From positions 1-5,847 of the forward strand of contig CATPAO010000339.1 of assembly GCA_955652025.1 (NCBI GenBank): 5,847 nucleotides of DNA, in the 5' to 3' direction. Made by a program: the position numbers and the translations under genes. The notes beneath the pieces are model-generated. The model did no database searches, was not told where the DNA came from, and saw nothing but the letters and a program-made list of their open reading frames with translations. The DNA comes from Casimicrobiaceae bacterium. GTDB lineage: Bacteria > Pseudomonadota > Gammaproteobacteria > Burkholderiales > Casimicrobiaceae. Every line of letters begins with the position of its first letter. Position 1 is the first letter of the stretch. Shown piece by piece: positions 1 to 5,847 of the stretch.

Positions 1-838
1 CGGTGAGATAGTCGCCGATCACGTCGAGGCCGACGACGATGAGACCCTCGGCCCACAGCTTCGGCCCGAGCGCCGCCGCGATCTCGCGGTCACGCGGGGT
101 GAGCGACCGCGCAACGCCGCGGCCGCCGGCCGCCAGGTTGCCGCGCGTCTCGCCGGGTTTGGGAATGCGCGCCAGACAGTACGGGACGACTTCCCCGGCG
201 ATCAGCAGAATGCGCTTGTCGCCGTCCACGATCTCCGGCAGATAGCGCTGCGCCATCACCGTCCGCGCGCCCTGTTGCGACACGGTCTCCACGATGACGT
301 TGCGATTGGGATCGGATTCGCGGACCCGAAACACCGACGTCCCGCCCATGCCGTCCAGCGGCTTGACGATGACGTCCTCCTGCTCGTCGATGAACTCGGA
401 AATCCGCACGGTGTCGCGCGTCACGAGCGTCGGCGGGATCAGGTCGGTGAATTCGGCGATCGCCATCTTTTCGTTGTGATCGCGAATTGCCCGCGGACGA
501 TTGAACACGCGCGCGCCCTCGCGCTCCGCTTCCTCGAGCAGGTACGTCGAGTACACGTATTCCATGTCGAACGGCGGATCCTTGCGCATCATCACCGCCG
601 CGAAATCCTTGAGCGCCCGCTCTTGGCGCTCGCCCGCCTCGTACCAGTGATGGTCGTCGGTGGAGAGCGTGACCGGCAGGACGCCGGCGCGCGTGGCGCC
701 GTCTTCCCAGACGACGTCCGGCTGCGCCAACGCGAACACCTGATGGCCGCGCGCGGCCAACGCCCGCATCATCGCCACACTCGAGTCCTTGTAGGCCTTG
801 AGGTGAGGCAGCGGATCGACGATGAAGGCGAAATCCAT
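1..838 (-). CDS. gshB: Glutathione synthetase GshB, 3' end cut off by window
   Basis: Cytosolic ATP-grasp enzyme joining gamma-glutamylcysteine and glycine with ATP, the second and last step of glutathione synthesis. The 279 visible residues read without a frameshift. The N-terminal domain starts MDFAFIVDPL and carries YKDSSVAMM; the family hallmark MMRKDPPFD is at 83-91; the ATP-grasp part has KPLDGMGG at about 159-166 and the glycine-rich stretch ARIP..GETRGNLAAGGRG from about 223. The last visible residues, VVGLDVIGDYLT, precede the E. coli sequence EINVTSP, so about 36 residues are missing of a usual length near 315. The ATG at 838 is the only plausible start: no ATG, GTG or TTG occurs in frame in the bases just upstream, and the N-terminus aligns with the family. 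The ribosome binding site is weak and lies beside an inverted repeat. It follows modC by 75 bases on the same strand and may be read through from the mod genes. Identification is very secure. Confidence 0.97.
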   Translation of the reverse strand, partial: MDFAFIVDPLPHLKAYKDSSVAMMRALAARGHQVFALAQPDVVWEDGATRAGVLPVTLSTDDHHWYEAGERQERALKDFAAVMMRKDPPFDMEYVYSTYLLEEAEREGARVFNRPRAIRDHNEKMAIAEFTDLIPPTLVTRDTVRISEFIDEQEDVIVKPLDGMGGTSVFRVRESDPNRNVIVETVSQQGARTVMAQRYLPEIVDGDKRILLIAGEVVPYCLARIPKPGETRGNLAAGGRGVARSLTPRDREIAAALGPKLWAEGLIVVGLDVIGDYLT

Positions 839-842
839 TGTG

Positions 843-894
843 CTCGCGGGCCGTAACGGGGCCCACATGCTAACCGATTCCGCCGGCCCGCGAG
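843..894 (-). repeat. Perfect 11-base inverted repeat between modC and gshB
   Basis: Bases 843-853 (CTCGCGGGCCG on the plus strand) are exactly complementary to 884-894, with a 30-base spacer. In the transcript this would be a G+C-only stem ending four bases before the gshB ATG, so it would contain the region where a ribosome binding site should lie. A self-complementary GGGGCCC occurs in the spacer (858-864) and GGGGCCCC overlaps the outer edge (894-901), allowing alternative pairings. No run of U follows, so it is not a standard intrinsic terminator. It could be a processing or stability stem between mod and gshB, a translational control element, or a Rho-related structure; the function is inference. 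Confidence 0.5.
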
Positions 895-913
895 GGGCCC
901 CGCCAGACGCAAG

Positions 914-1666
914 CTAGGTCAGCACAGCGCCGATTTCCGCCCGGTCGCCCGCGGTGTCGGGCGGCGTGAGCGCGGGCGCCATGACGCGCTTCCCGGCGAC
1001 AATGTCGACGACGCGACCGCGGTCGAGCGCAACGACCGACTCGGCGCACGCGGCGATGTCGTCGGGATCGTGGGTGATCAGGATCAGCGGCACGTCGTGT
1101 CGCGCCTGGACGGCGAGGAGCTCGCTTCGGAGCCGCCCCCGCAGCATGCCGTCGAGCGCGGCAAACGGCTCGTCCAGCATAAGCACGCGCGGCCGCGCGA
1201 CGAACGCCCTCGCGACCGCGGTTCGCTGCCGCTGTCCGCCCGAAAGTTGCGCCGGGTAGCTGTCGCGAATTTCCATCAGCTCGAAGGAGTTCAGCGCGCG
1301 CTCGATTCGCATTTGTTTGGCCGTGGAGAGACGGCGCGGCCAAGCGCGGGCGAATGCCGCGCCCAGGTTCTGCTCGACCGTCCAGTGCGGGAACAGCGCG
1401 TAATCCTGAAACACGTAGCCGACGCGGCGACCGCGCGGCGGCACGTCGATGCCCATCTTCGCGTCGAACCACGCCACGCCGTTGACCACGATGCGTCCGG
1501 CGTCCGGACGGAGCAAGCCGGCCAGCATCTGCAGCGTCAGCGTCTTGCCCGCGCCCGAGGGCCCGTAGAGCGCGAGCCGATTGGTATCGGTCGCAAAGCG
1601 CACCACCGCGTTGAATGCGCGGCCCGGCGCGGTGACACGTTTCCTGATGTCGACGTCGAGCTGCAT
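914..1666 (-). CDS. modC: Molybdate ABC transporter ATP-binding protein ModC, without TOBE domain
   Basis: ATPase that powers molybdate import with ModB at the cytoplasmic face of the inner membrane. All ABC motifs are present in order: Walker A GPSGAGKT at 35-42, Q-loop FQDYALF at 86-92, signature LSGGQRQR at 141-148, Walker B VLMLDEPF at 161-168, D-loop ALD at 170-172, and the switch histidine H199 in THD. The protein is 250 residues, whereas E. coli ModC has 352. What is missing is the C-terminal TOBE/Mop regulatory domain; the sequence stops about 50 residues after the switch histidine, in a tail with no recognisable fold. The ATG at 1666 lies two bases after the modB stop and has no clear ribosome binding site, so translation is probably coupled to modB. 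The ATPase fold alone cannot separate molybdate from other oxyanion systems; the assignment to ModC comes from its ModA and ModB neighbours. Confidence 0.93.
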   Translation of the reverse strand: MQLDVDIRKRVTAPGRAFNAVVRFATDTNRLALYGPSGAGKTLTLQMLAGLLRPDAGRIVVNGVAWFDAKMGIDVPPRGRRVGYVFQDYALFPHWTVEQNLGAAFARAWPRRLSTAKQMRIERALNSFELMEIRDSYPAQLSGGQRQRTAVARAFVARPRVLMLDEPFAALDGMLRGRLRSELLAVQARHDVPLILITHDPDDIAACAESVVALDRGRVVDIVAGKRVMAPALTPPDTAGDRAEIGAVLT

Positions 1667-1668
1667 TG

Positions 1669-2346
1669 CTAGAGGGGCGTCACACGCAGGAATTCGCGCC
1701 GCGTCAACAATCCCGCGGCGACGAGCAGACAGACGCAGACCAGGGAAACGACGACGACGAGCAATGCGGCCTGCCCATCGTCACCGGCGCTCACCGCTTC
1801 GTAGATCGCGATCGACACCGTCTGGGTCTGCCCGGGAATGTTGCCCGCGACCATCAACGTGGCCCCGAATTCGCCCATCGCGCGCGCAAACGCGAGCATC
1901 CCGCCGGCGGCGATGCCGCGCCACGCGAGTGGGAGCGTGATGCGCGTGAACGTCGTCCACGCACCGTAGCCCAACGCGCGGCCGGCGCGTATCAGGTTCG
2001 GGTCGACCGCTTCGAACGCGGCCCGCGCGGCTTTGAAGACCAGCGGGAATGCGACGATCGCCGCGGCAATTACCGCGCCTTGCCAAGTGAAGATCAGGTG
2101 GATCCCCAACGTCCGTTCGAGCCATCCGCCGAACGCGCCCTGGCGACCCAGCACGACGAGCAGGTAATAGCCGAGCACCGTGGGCGGCAGCACCATCGGC
2201 AGCATCAGTAGCGCATCCGCGGTCTCGCGGCCGGGCACCCGGGTGCGGGACAGCCAGAAGCCGACGCCGACCCCGAGCAGAAGCGCGAGCACCGTCGCGC
2301 ATACAGCGACCTGCAGCGTGAGCAAAAGCGGCGTCAGCACGTTCAT
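1669..2346 (-). CDS. modB: Molybdate ABC transporter permease ModB
   Basis: Inner-membrane channel subunit of the molybdate importer, 225 residues (E. coli ModB has 229). About five hydrophobic segments are visible, near 6-31, 43-67, 84-104, 146-166 and 193-214. The cytoplasmic coupling loop of binding-protein-dependent permeases (EAA-type motif) is at about 120-145, including RAGRALGYGAW and ITLPLAWRGI, followed by the ModB-typical ARAMGEFGATLMVAG at 154-168, then GNIPGQTQT. The true start is the ATG at 2346: it overlaps the modA stop in an ATGA arrangement and matches the family N-terminus. The same frame stays open upstream through the whole modA region, which would give a misleading 479-residue reading; that extension is a shadow of modA. 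With no ribosome binding site visible, translation most likely re-initiates from modA. Confidence 0.95.
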   Translation of the reverse strand: MNVLTPLLLTLQVAVCATVLALLLGVGVGFWLSRTRVPGRETADALLMLPMVLPPTVLGYYLLVVLGRQGAFGGWLERTLGIHLIFTWQGAVIAAAIVAFPLVFKAARAAFEAVDPNLIRAGRALGYGAWTTFTRITLPLAWRGIAAGGMLAFARAMGEFGATLMVAGNIPGQTQTVSIAIYEAVSAGDDGQAALLVVVVSLVCVCLLVAAGLLTRREFLRVTPL

Positions 2347-3131
2347 TGAGGCGTCGCTGCGCCGAATCCGTAGCGCATCAATACCTGCTGCGCCGGCAGC
2401 GTGGCGAGAAAGTCGATGAACGCGCGCGTCTCCGACGCCACGCGGGTCGTGCGCGTCGCCGCGATCGGATAGCGAATCGGTATCGTGGTCGGAACATCGA
2501 GCGCGATCTTGACCCTGCCCGGAAAGATCGCGGCGTCGGTCGCATAGACGAAGCCCGCGTCGGCCTCCTGGCGCGCGACATAATCGAGCGCCTGCCGCAC
2601 GTTGGTCGCGTAGACGAATCGTGGCAGGAGCCGGTCCCAGAGCCCCGCCCGTTCGAGCGCGCCTTTGGCGTAGCGTCCGGCGGGCACCGACTGCGGACTG
2701 CCGACGGCGATGCGCGCGTACGCGCCGCCGGCCAGATCGCCGAGCGCCGAGATTGCGACGGCGCCGGCTGGAACGATCACGACCAATCGATTCGTCGCGA
2801 AATCGCGTCGCGAGCCTGGCAGCAGCGAACCGCTCTGTTCCGCGCGATCCATCGCGTCCTGGTCGGCCGCCGCGAAGACGTCGGCCGGCGCGCCCTTGAC
2901 GATCTGCGCCAACAGAATATCGGACGAGGCGAAATTGAAGGCCACGTGGGTGCCTGGATTTGCCGCCGAGAACAGAGCGCCGATTTCCTTGAACGCGTTG
3001 GTCAGGCTGGCCGCCGCCGAGACCACGAGGTCGGCGGAGGACGCACCGGACGACGTGCCGCAGGCGAACAACGCAAGCAGCACGCGCGCTCCGCACTGCT
3101 TGATCCAATGCCGCGCCGATGCAACCGCCAT
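2343..3131 (-). CDS. modA: Molybdate-binding protein ModA, possible lipoprotein
   Basis: Extracytoplasmic binding protein delivering molybdate (and probably tungstate) to ModBC; 262 residues against 257 in E. coli. Motifs in order: AAASLTNAF from 39, FASSD at 67-71, GAPADVF at 80-86, VPAGRYAK at 149-156, NVRQAL from 177, GFVYATDA at 193-200, and the C-terminal MRYGF. Judged by remembered alignment, the five E. coli oxyanion ligands are kept as S42, S70, A151, V178 and Y196. The N-terminus has basic residues (R7, K11, R16) and a short core VLLALFA ending at C24. LFAC resembles a lipobox, so it may be a membrane-anchored lipoprotein; an alternative signal peptidase I site is ASSA before D34. 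The ATG at 3131 is preceded by ATATCCTTTCGTAT, which has no good ribosome binding site. It is the first gene of the modABC unit, behind its own predicted promoter. Confidence 0.95.
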   Translation of the reverse strand: MAVASARHWIKQCGARVLLALFACGTSSGASSADLVVSAAASLTNAFKEIGALFSAANPGTHVAFNFASSDILLAQIVKGAPADVFAAADQDAMDRAEQSGSLLPGSRRDFATNRLVVIVPAGAVAISALGDLAGGAYARIAVGSPQSVPAGRYAKGALERAGLWDRLLPRFVYATNVRQALDYVARQEADAGFVYATDAAIFPGRVKIALDVPTTIPIRYPIAATRTTRVASETRAFIDFLATLPAQQVLMRYGFGAATPQ

Positions 3132-3157
3132 ATACGAAAGGATATTACGCGCGTCTG

Positions 3158-3187
3158 ACTATAGCGCCAAATCGCGCATAATGCCAG
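3158..3187 (-). promoter_or_regulatory. Predicted sigma-70 type promoter of modABC
   Basis: On the minus strand CTGGCA (3187-3182, four of six matches to TTGACA) is followed after 18 bases by TATAGT (3163-3158, five of six matches to TATAAT). This would start transcription near 3151 and give modA a leader of only about 20 bases. The spacer contains TTATGCGCGATTTG and the -10 is embedded in GCGCTATAGT, which resembles a ModE half-site. This fits repression by ModE, but the promoter is predicted by eye only. Confidence 0.4.
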
Positions 3188-3198
3188 CGTCATAGCGC
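3161..3198 (-). promoter_or_regulatory. Two GCGCTAT direct repeats, candidate ModE sites
   Basis: Minus-strand GCGCTAT occurs at 3198-3192 and again at 3167-3161, 31 bases apart, about three helical turns and therefore on the same DNA face. One copy lies just upstream of the predicted -35 and the other over the -10. E. coli ModE sites are built from CGCTATATA-like half-sites, as I recall, but arranged as inverted repeats rather than direct repeats. TTATGCGC (3181-3174) between the copies could serve as an opposing half-site only with a one-base offset. Assignment to ModE is inference from position and this resemblance. Confidence 0.3.
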
Positions 3199-3201
3199 GG
3201 T

Positions 3202-3222
3202 CGGCGCGGGTAAATTGCGCCG
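3202..3222 (-). other. Small hairpin downstream of modE
   Basis: CGGCGC (3222-3217 on the minus strand) pairs perfectly with GCGCCG (3207-3202) around a nine-base loop, AATTTACCC, beginning about 15 bases after the modE stop. It could mark the end of the pncA-modE message before the modA promoter. The stem is only six pairs and no run of U follows, so it is at best a weak terminator or a barrier to exonucleases. Confidence 0.2.
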
Positions 3223-3237
3223 TGCCGGGGCGAAGCC

Positions 3238-3594
3238 TTAGCGGACGAGCAGCTCGGTGAGCGTCGCCAGATCGGTCGCCCCCGCCTTGTGCGCCTTCGC
3301 CTCGATGCGGCGATAAAGTCGGAGCACCCTTGCGCCCGTTGGGGTGAGACGCGTGCCGCCGCCGCGCCTGCCGCCGGCTTCCGCCTCGACGACGGGATCG
3401 GTGAAGCAACGATTCATCGTGTCGACGAGCATCCACGCGCGCCGATACGACATGCCAAGTTGTTTCGCGGCGGCGGTGATCGACCCAGTCGCCGCGATCG
3501 CCTCGAGCAGGTCGACCTTGCCGGGCCCGATCGCGATGTCCTCGCCCTTGGAGACGCGGAGGCGAAACTCGATCGCGGCGGTGGACGAGGGCAC
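3238..3594 (-). CDS. modE: Short ModE-type molybdenum regulator, DNA-binding domain only
   Basis: Winged helix-turn-helix regulator of the ModE N-terminal family, expected to repress modABC when molybdate is plentiful. From the GTG start it has 118 residues. The recognition region GSITAAAKQLGMSYRRAW at 37-54 lines up with E. coli GSISQGAKDAGISYKSAW, followed by the wing segment GGRRGGGTRLTPTG (74-87) and the terminal helix LRLYRRIEAKAHKA. E. coli ModE has 262 residues, with two Mop domains binding molybdate after this part; here the protein ends soon after the helix. I chose the GTG at 3594 because GGGGA lies six bases upstream and it falls one base after the pncA stop; a longer in-frame reading to 3699 would add 35 low-complexity residues overlapping pncA. 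It is likely translated with pncA and probably acts on the modA upstream gap. How it senses molybdate is not evident. Confidence 0.88.
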   Translation of the reverse strand: MPSSTAAIEFRLRVSKGEDIAIGPGKVDLLEAIAATGSITAAAKQLGMSYRRAWMLVDTMNRCFTDPVVEAEAGGRRGGGTRLTPTGARVLRLYRRIEAKAHKAGATDLATLTELLVR

Positions 3595-3595
3595 G

Positions 3596-4231
3596 TCAAT
3601 TCCCCAGCACCGCCGCGCGAATTCGGACGACGCCGGCAGCCCCCATCCGCGACCCCGCGGCGGCGAGCGATCCCGCGGCGTCGATCGCGCGGCAGGCATC
3701 GTCGATCACGATCGCGTCGAACCCCGCGGCACGCGCATCGACCGCCGAATACGCGACGCAATAATCGGTGGCGAGGCCGGCCAAAAACACGCGCGCGAAT
3801 CCACGCTCGCGCAGATAGCCGCCAAGCCCCGTCGGCGTCTTCCCGTCGGCCTCGCAAAACGCCGAATAGCTGTCGATCGCGCCGCGATAACCCTTGCGCA
3901 CGATCAATTCGGCGCGCGCGACGTCGAGTCCCGGTGCGAAATCGGCGCCGCGCGTTCCCTGGACGCAATGGTCGGGCCATGCGACTTGCTCGCCGTAGCC
4001 GAGCGTCACGGTCGAAAAGGGCGAGGCGCCGGCGTGACTCGATGCAAACGAGAGGTGTCCGGGCGGGTGCCAATCCTGGGTGAACACCACGTGCGCAAAG
4101 CGCCTCGCGAGCGCATTGACGAGCGGAACGATCGCGTCGCCGCCGGCGACGGCAAGCGCGCCGCCGGGGAGGAAGTCATTCTGGACGTCGACGACGAGCA
4201 GTACGTCGCGCTCGGAGAAAGGGTCGATCAT
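3596..4231 (-). CDS. pncA: Nicotinamidase PncA (isochorismatase-like hydrolase)
   Basis: Cytosolic amidase hydrolysing nicotinamide to nicotinate and ammonia, feeding NAD salvage through the Preiss-Handler route. It has 211 residues (E. coli PncA has 213). The catalytic triad is visible as D15 in VVDVQNDF, K113 in VRKG and C158 in GLATDYCV. The metal site is D53 and H55 in TQDWH plus H88 in WPDHCVQGT, all placed as in known nicotinamidases. F20, W54 and Y123 sit in conserved segments that usually line the substrate pocket. The ATG at 4231 is firm because an in-frame stop (4249-4247) lies just upstream, although no ribosome binding site is visible and a small hairpin precedes it. The stop is one base before the modE GTG, so the two are probably co-translated. 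No biochemical link between NAD salvage and molybdate is obvious. Related isochorismatase-fold hydrolases are possible, but the DWH and WPDHC motifs favour PncA strongly. Confidence 0.95.
   Translation of the reverse strand: MIDPFSERDVLLVVDVQNDFLPGGALAVAGGDAIVPLVNALARRFAHVVFTQDWHPPGHLSFASSHAGASPFSTVTLGYGEQVAWPDHCVQGTRGADFAPGLDVARAELIVRKGYRGAIDSYSAFCEADGKTPTGLGGYLRERGFARVFLAGLATDYCVAYSAVDARAAGFDAIVIDDACRAIDAAGSLAAAGSRMGAAGVVRIRAAVLGN
3601..3605 (-). promoter_or_regulatory. Ribosome binding site fixing the modE GTG start
   Basis: GGGGA on the minus strand lies inside the last codons of pncA, six bases before the GTG at 3594. It supports the 118-residue start over the longer in-frame reading. 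Confidence 0.55.
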
Positions 4232-4237
4232 AAATTG

Positions 4238-4255
4238 GCGCGGCGCTCACCGCGC
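4238..4255 (-). other. G+C-rich hairpin just before pncA
   Basis: GCGCGG (4255-4250, minus strand), a six-base loop TGAGCG, and CCGCGC (4243-4238) form a six-pair stem in the short gap between slipin and pncA. CAATTT and then the pncA ATG follow directly. It may weakly end the nfeD-slipin message or limit ribosome access to pncA, which has no Shine-Dalgarno sequence. Such short stems are common by chance at this base composition. Confidence 0.2.
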
Positions 4256-4283
4256 GCGGCGGGTGCGGGGAAGCGACGCGGAG

Positions 4284-5054
4284 TCACTCCTGCGGGCGAG
4301 GCTTCGGCAGCGCATTCAACAGCGGCTGGATGATGTCCATCGGCAATGGGAAGACGATCGTCGAATTCTTGTCGGAGGCGATCACCGTCAGCGTCTCGAG
4401 GTATCTCAGCTGAATCGCCAGCGGCGCCCCCGAGAGCACCTGTGCGGCCTCGAAGAGCTTCTGTGCCGCCTGCAACTCGCCTTCGGCGTGGATCACCTTC
4501 GCGCGCCGCTCGCGCTCGGCTTCGGCCTGCCGCGCGATCGCGCGAATCATCGACTCGTTGATGTCGACATGCTTGATCTCGACATTCGCAACCTTGATAC
4601 CCCACGACAGCGTTTGCACGTCCAGCGTTTGCTGGATGTCGATGTTGAGCTTCTCGCGCTGCGACAGCAATCCGTCCAGGTCGTGCTTGCCGAGCACCGA
4701 GCGCAACGTCGTCTGAGCGAGCTGGCTCGTCGCCATCAGGAAATTCTCGACCTCGATGATCGCCTTCTGCGGATCGACGACGCGGAAGTAGACGACCGCG
4801 TTCACCTTGACCGACACGTTGTCGCGCGTGATCACGTCCTGGCTCGGGACGTCGAGCACCACCGTGCGCAATTGCACCCGCACCATTTGCTGGATGAACG
4901 GTATCAGCACGACCATCCCTGGTCCTTTGACCCGCCAAAAGCGTCCGAGCTGGAACACGACGCCGCGCTCGTATTCGCGCAGAATTCGCAGCGAGGTGCT
5001 CACGACCAGCACGATCAGCAGCAACAGAATCAGCGGACCGATGAATGACAACAT
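4284..5054 (-). CDS. Slipin (stomatin-like SPFH/Band 7 membrane protein)
   Basis: Membrane-anchored SPFH protein of the slipin branch, thought to form oligomers that organise membrane domains and to work with NfeD proteins. It has 256 residues, typical for the family. One hydrophobic segment spans about 4-19. The SPFH domain follows with [13 protein letters not shown] (28-39), [11 protein letters not shown] (43-53), [17 protein letters not shown] (66-82), [12 protein letters not shown] (84-95) and [16 protein letters not shown] (115-130). A charged alpha-helical or coiled-coil part from about 170 to 208 contains [17 protein letters not shown], a slipin hallmark. The C-terminus ([11 protein letters not shown]) is hydrophobic, as in family members that oligomerise through it. 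The ATG at 5054 is set by a strong ribosome binding site overlapping the nfeD stop. The pairing with nfeD is the classic stomatin-operon arrangement and the main functional clue; the molecular role remains poorly known. Confidence 0.95.
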   Translation of the reverse strand: MLSFIGPLILLLLIVLVVSTSLRILREYERGVVFQLGRFWRVKGPGMVVLIPFIQQMVRVQLRTVVLDVPSQDVITRDNVSVKVNAVVYFRVVDPQKAIIEVENFLMATSQLAQTTLRSVLGKHDLDGLLSQREKLNIDIQQTLDVQTLSWGIKVANVEIKHVDINESMIRAIARQAEAERERRAKVIHAEGELQAAQKLFEAAQVLSGAPLAIQLRYLETLTVIASDKNSTIVFPLPMDIIQPLLNALPKPRPQE

Positions 5055-5060
5055 CGCGTG

Positions 5061-5066
5061 CTCCTC
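5061..5066 (-). promoter_or_regulatory. Ribosome binding site of slipin overlapping the nfeD stop
   Basis: GAGGAG on the minus strand begins within the nfeD TGA stop (5067-5065) and lies six bases before the slipin ATG. It is the strongest Shine-Dalgarno match in the window and indicates that nfeD and slipin are translated from one message. Confidence 0.75.
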
Positions 5067-5847
5067 AAGCCGCGGAAACGCGCGGCAACAAGCCGTCGAC
5101 GCTGACGACGCGGATCTTCTGGCCCCGCACGAGACGATCGCCGGTACGGACTTGCCACGTTTCGCCGCGGATGTTCGCCCATCCGGTCTCGGTCGCGTCC
5201 TCGAGCATCTCGCCGTCGGCGCCGACGAGCGATTGCACGCCGCTCACGATCGGCGCGCGGCGCGCCCGAACCGCGAGGCGCACGACGAACAGCACGAACG
5301 CGGCCGTGACGAGCGCCAACGTAGCGGCGAGCGGCCAGGCAATGGGCGCGGCGCCACTATCGGTGTCGATCAGCATCAGCGTCCCGGCGGCGAACGCGAT
5401 GACGCCGCCCACGCCGAGCGACCCGTACGACGGAAAGAACACTTCGCCGATGAGAAACGCGATGCCGACGGCGATCAGCGCGAGCCCGGCGTAATTGACC
5501 GGCAACAGGTGGAACGCGTAGAGCGCGACGAGAAGGCACACCGCGCCGGTGACGCCGGGGAACACATACCCGGGATGCCCGAACTCGAAGATCAGTCCGT
5601 AGACGCCGAGCAGCATCAAGATGAGCGCGAAGCTCGGGTCGGTGATCGTCGCCAGCAGACGATCGTGCCAATCGGGCGGCAACGCGACGACGCTCGCGCC
5701 GCTCGTCTGCAACGTCCGCTCGGCGCCCGCGACGACGACCTTGCGGCCGTGGAGCTGGCGCAACAGATCGGGAAGGTCGGCTGCTAAGAGCTCGATGACG
5801 TTTTTCTGCTGCGCTTCGGTCGCGGAAAGGCTGGCCGCCGTCAGCAC
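5065..5847 (-). CDS. NfeD family protein (long, protease-fused type), 5' end outside window
   Basis: The visible 260 residues are the C-terminal part of a membrane-bound NfeD protein, partner of slipins. Residues 1-38 ([21 protein letters not shown], then [13 protein letters not shown]) match the end of the ClpP/SppA-like serine protease domain found at the N-terminus of long NfeD proteins, so the catalytic residues should lie beyond the window edge. Four hydrophobic segments follow, near 71-90, 99-137 (probably two passes or one long one), 145-161 and 171-195, including the conserved [12 protein letters not shown] (87-98). The OB-fold NfeD domain occupies about 200-256 ([34 protein letters not shown]). 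The GTG at the window edge is an internal valine codon and should not be taken as a start. In archaeal homologues the protease domain cleaves the slipin C-terminus; whether that applies here is inference. Confidence 0.93.
   Translation of the reverse strand: MLTAASLSATEAQQKNVIELLAADLPDLLRQLHGRKVVVAGAERTLQTSGASVVALPPDWHDRLLATITDPSFALILMLLGVYGLIFEFGHPGYVFPGVTGAVCLLVALYAFHLLPVNYAGLALIAVGIAFLIGEVFFPSYGSLGVGGVIAFAAGTLMLIDTDSGAAPIAWPLAATLALVTAAFVLFVVRLAVRARRAPIVSGVQSLVGADGEMLEDATETGWANIRGETWQVRTGDRLVRGQKIRVVSVDGLLPRVSAA

Noticed and set aside
275..856. Plus-strand open frame of 193 residues opposite gshB
   Set aside because: It is the antisense of a well-conserved GshB frame, rich in Arg, His and Asp, with no recognisable motif.
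2347..3108. In-frame upstream extension of ModB giving a 479-residue protein
   Set aside because: The extra part is an arginine-rich shadow of modA in another frame; modA has clear family motifs there and the ModB family N-terminus begins at 2346.
3132..3237. Possible molybdenum cofactor riboswitch upstream of modA
   Set aside because: The gap is about 106 bases and the predicted leader only about 20, too short for the known Moco RNA, and I see no matching multi-stem architecture.
3595..3699. Longer ModE start at 3699
   Set aside because: It would add 35 Arg/Pro-rich residues overlapping pncA; the GTG at 3594 has a ribosome binding site and matches family length at the N-terminus.
3344..4333. 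Plus-strand open frame of 329 residues opposite modE and pncA
   Set aside because: It is antisense to PncA with its full catalytic triad and to ModE; no domain is recognisable in it.
4807..5787. Plus-strand open frame of 326 residues opposite slipin and nfeD
   Set aside because: It has a low-complexity charged composition typical of antisense frames in G+C-rich genes; the minus strand holds two clearly recognised proteins.
1..5847. Mobile elements, CRISPR arrays or tRNA genes
   Set aside because: No transposase or integrase frame, no regularly spaced repeats and no tRNA-like cloverleaf were seen; almost all the sequence is ordinary coding DNA.

Overview
The window is a compact, G+C-rich bacterial chromosome segment in which every recognisable gene lies on the minus strand. 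Read in transcription order (high to low coordinate) it runs nfeD (3' part), slipin/stomatin, pncA, modE, modA, modB, modC, gshB (5' part). Protein-coding sequence fills nearly everything; the longest gene-free gap is about 106 bases, before modA. The GshB and ModE sequences resemble proteobacterial, probably betaproteobacterial, proteins. That placement rests on remembered sequence resemblance and was not computed.

Region by region: (a) 5847-4284 holds the C-terminal part of a long NfeD protein (end of a ClpP/SppA-like protease domain, four membrane segments, OB-fold) followed by its usual partner, a slipin of the SPFH family. (b) 4231-3596 encodes a complete nicotinamidase PncA, which converts nicotinamide to nicotinate for NAD salvage. 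(c) 3594-914 is a molybdate module: a short ModE-type regulator, then a predicted promoter and ModA (binding protein), ModB (permease) and ModC (ATPase). (d) 838-1 is glutathione synthetase GshB, lacking about its last 36 residues because the window ends.

The junctions are tight: one base between pncA and modE, a 4-base stop/start overlap between modA and modB, two bases between modB and modC. ModA should capture molybdate outside the inner membrane, ModB carries it across, and ModC powers transport; ModE would be expected to control the gap upstream of modA. Both ModE (118 aa) and ModC (250 aa) lack the C-terminal Mop/TOBE molybdate-binding domains of their Escherichia coli counterparts, so no encoded cytoplasmic molybdate sensor is visible here.

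The families are all well known and I see no clearly new system. The points most worth a second look are the Mop-less mod module, repeated ModE-like half-sites over the modA promoter, a perfect 11-base inverted repeat immediately before gshB, and the coupling of pncA to modE. No RNA genes, mobile elements or CRISPR arrays were seen.
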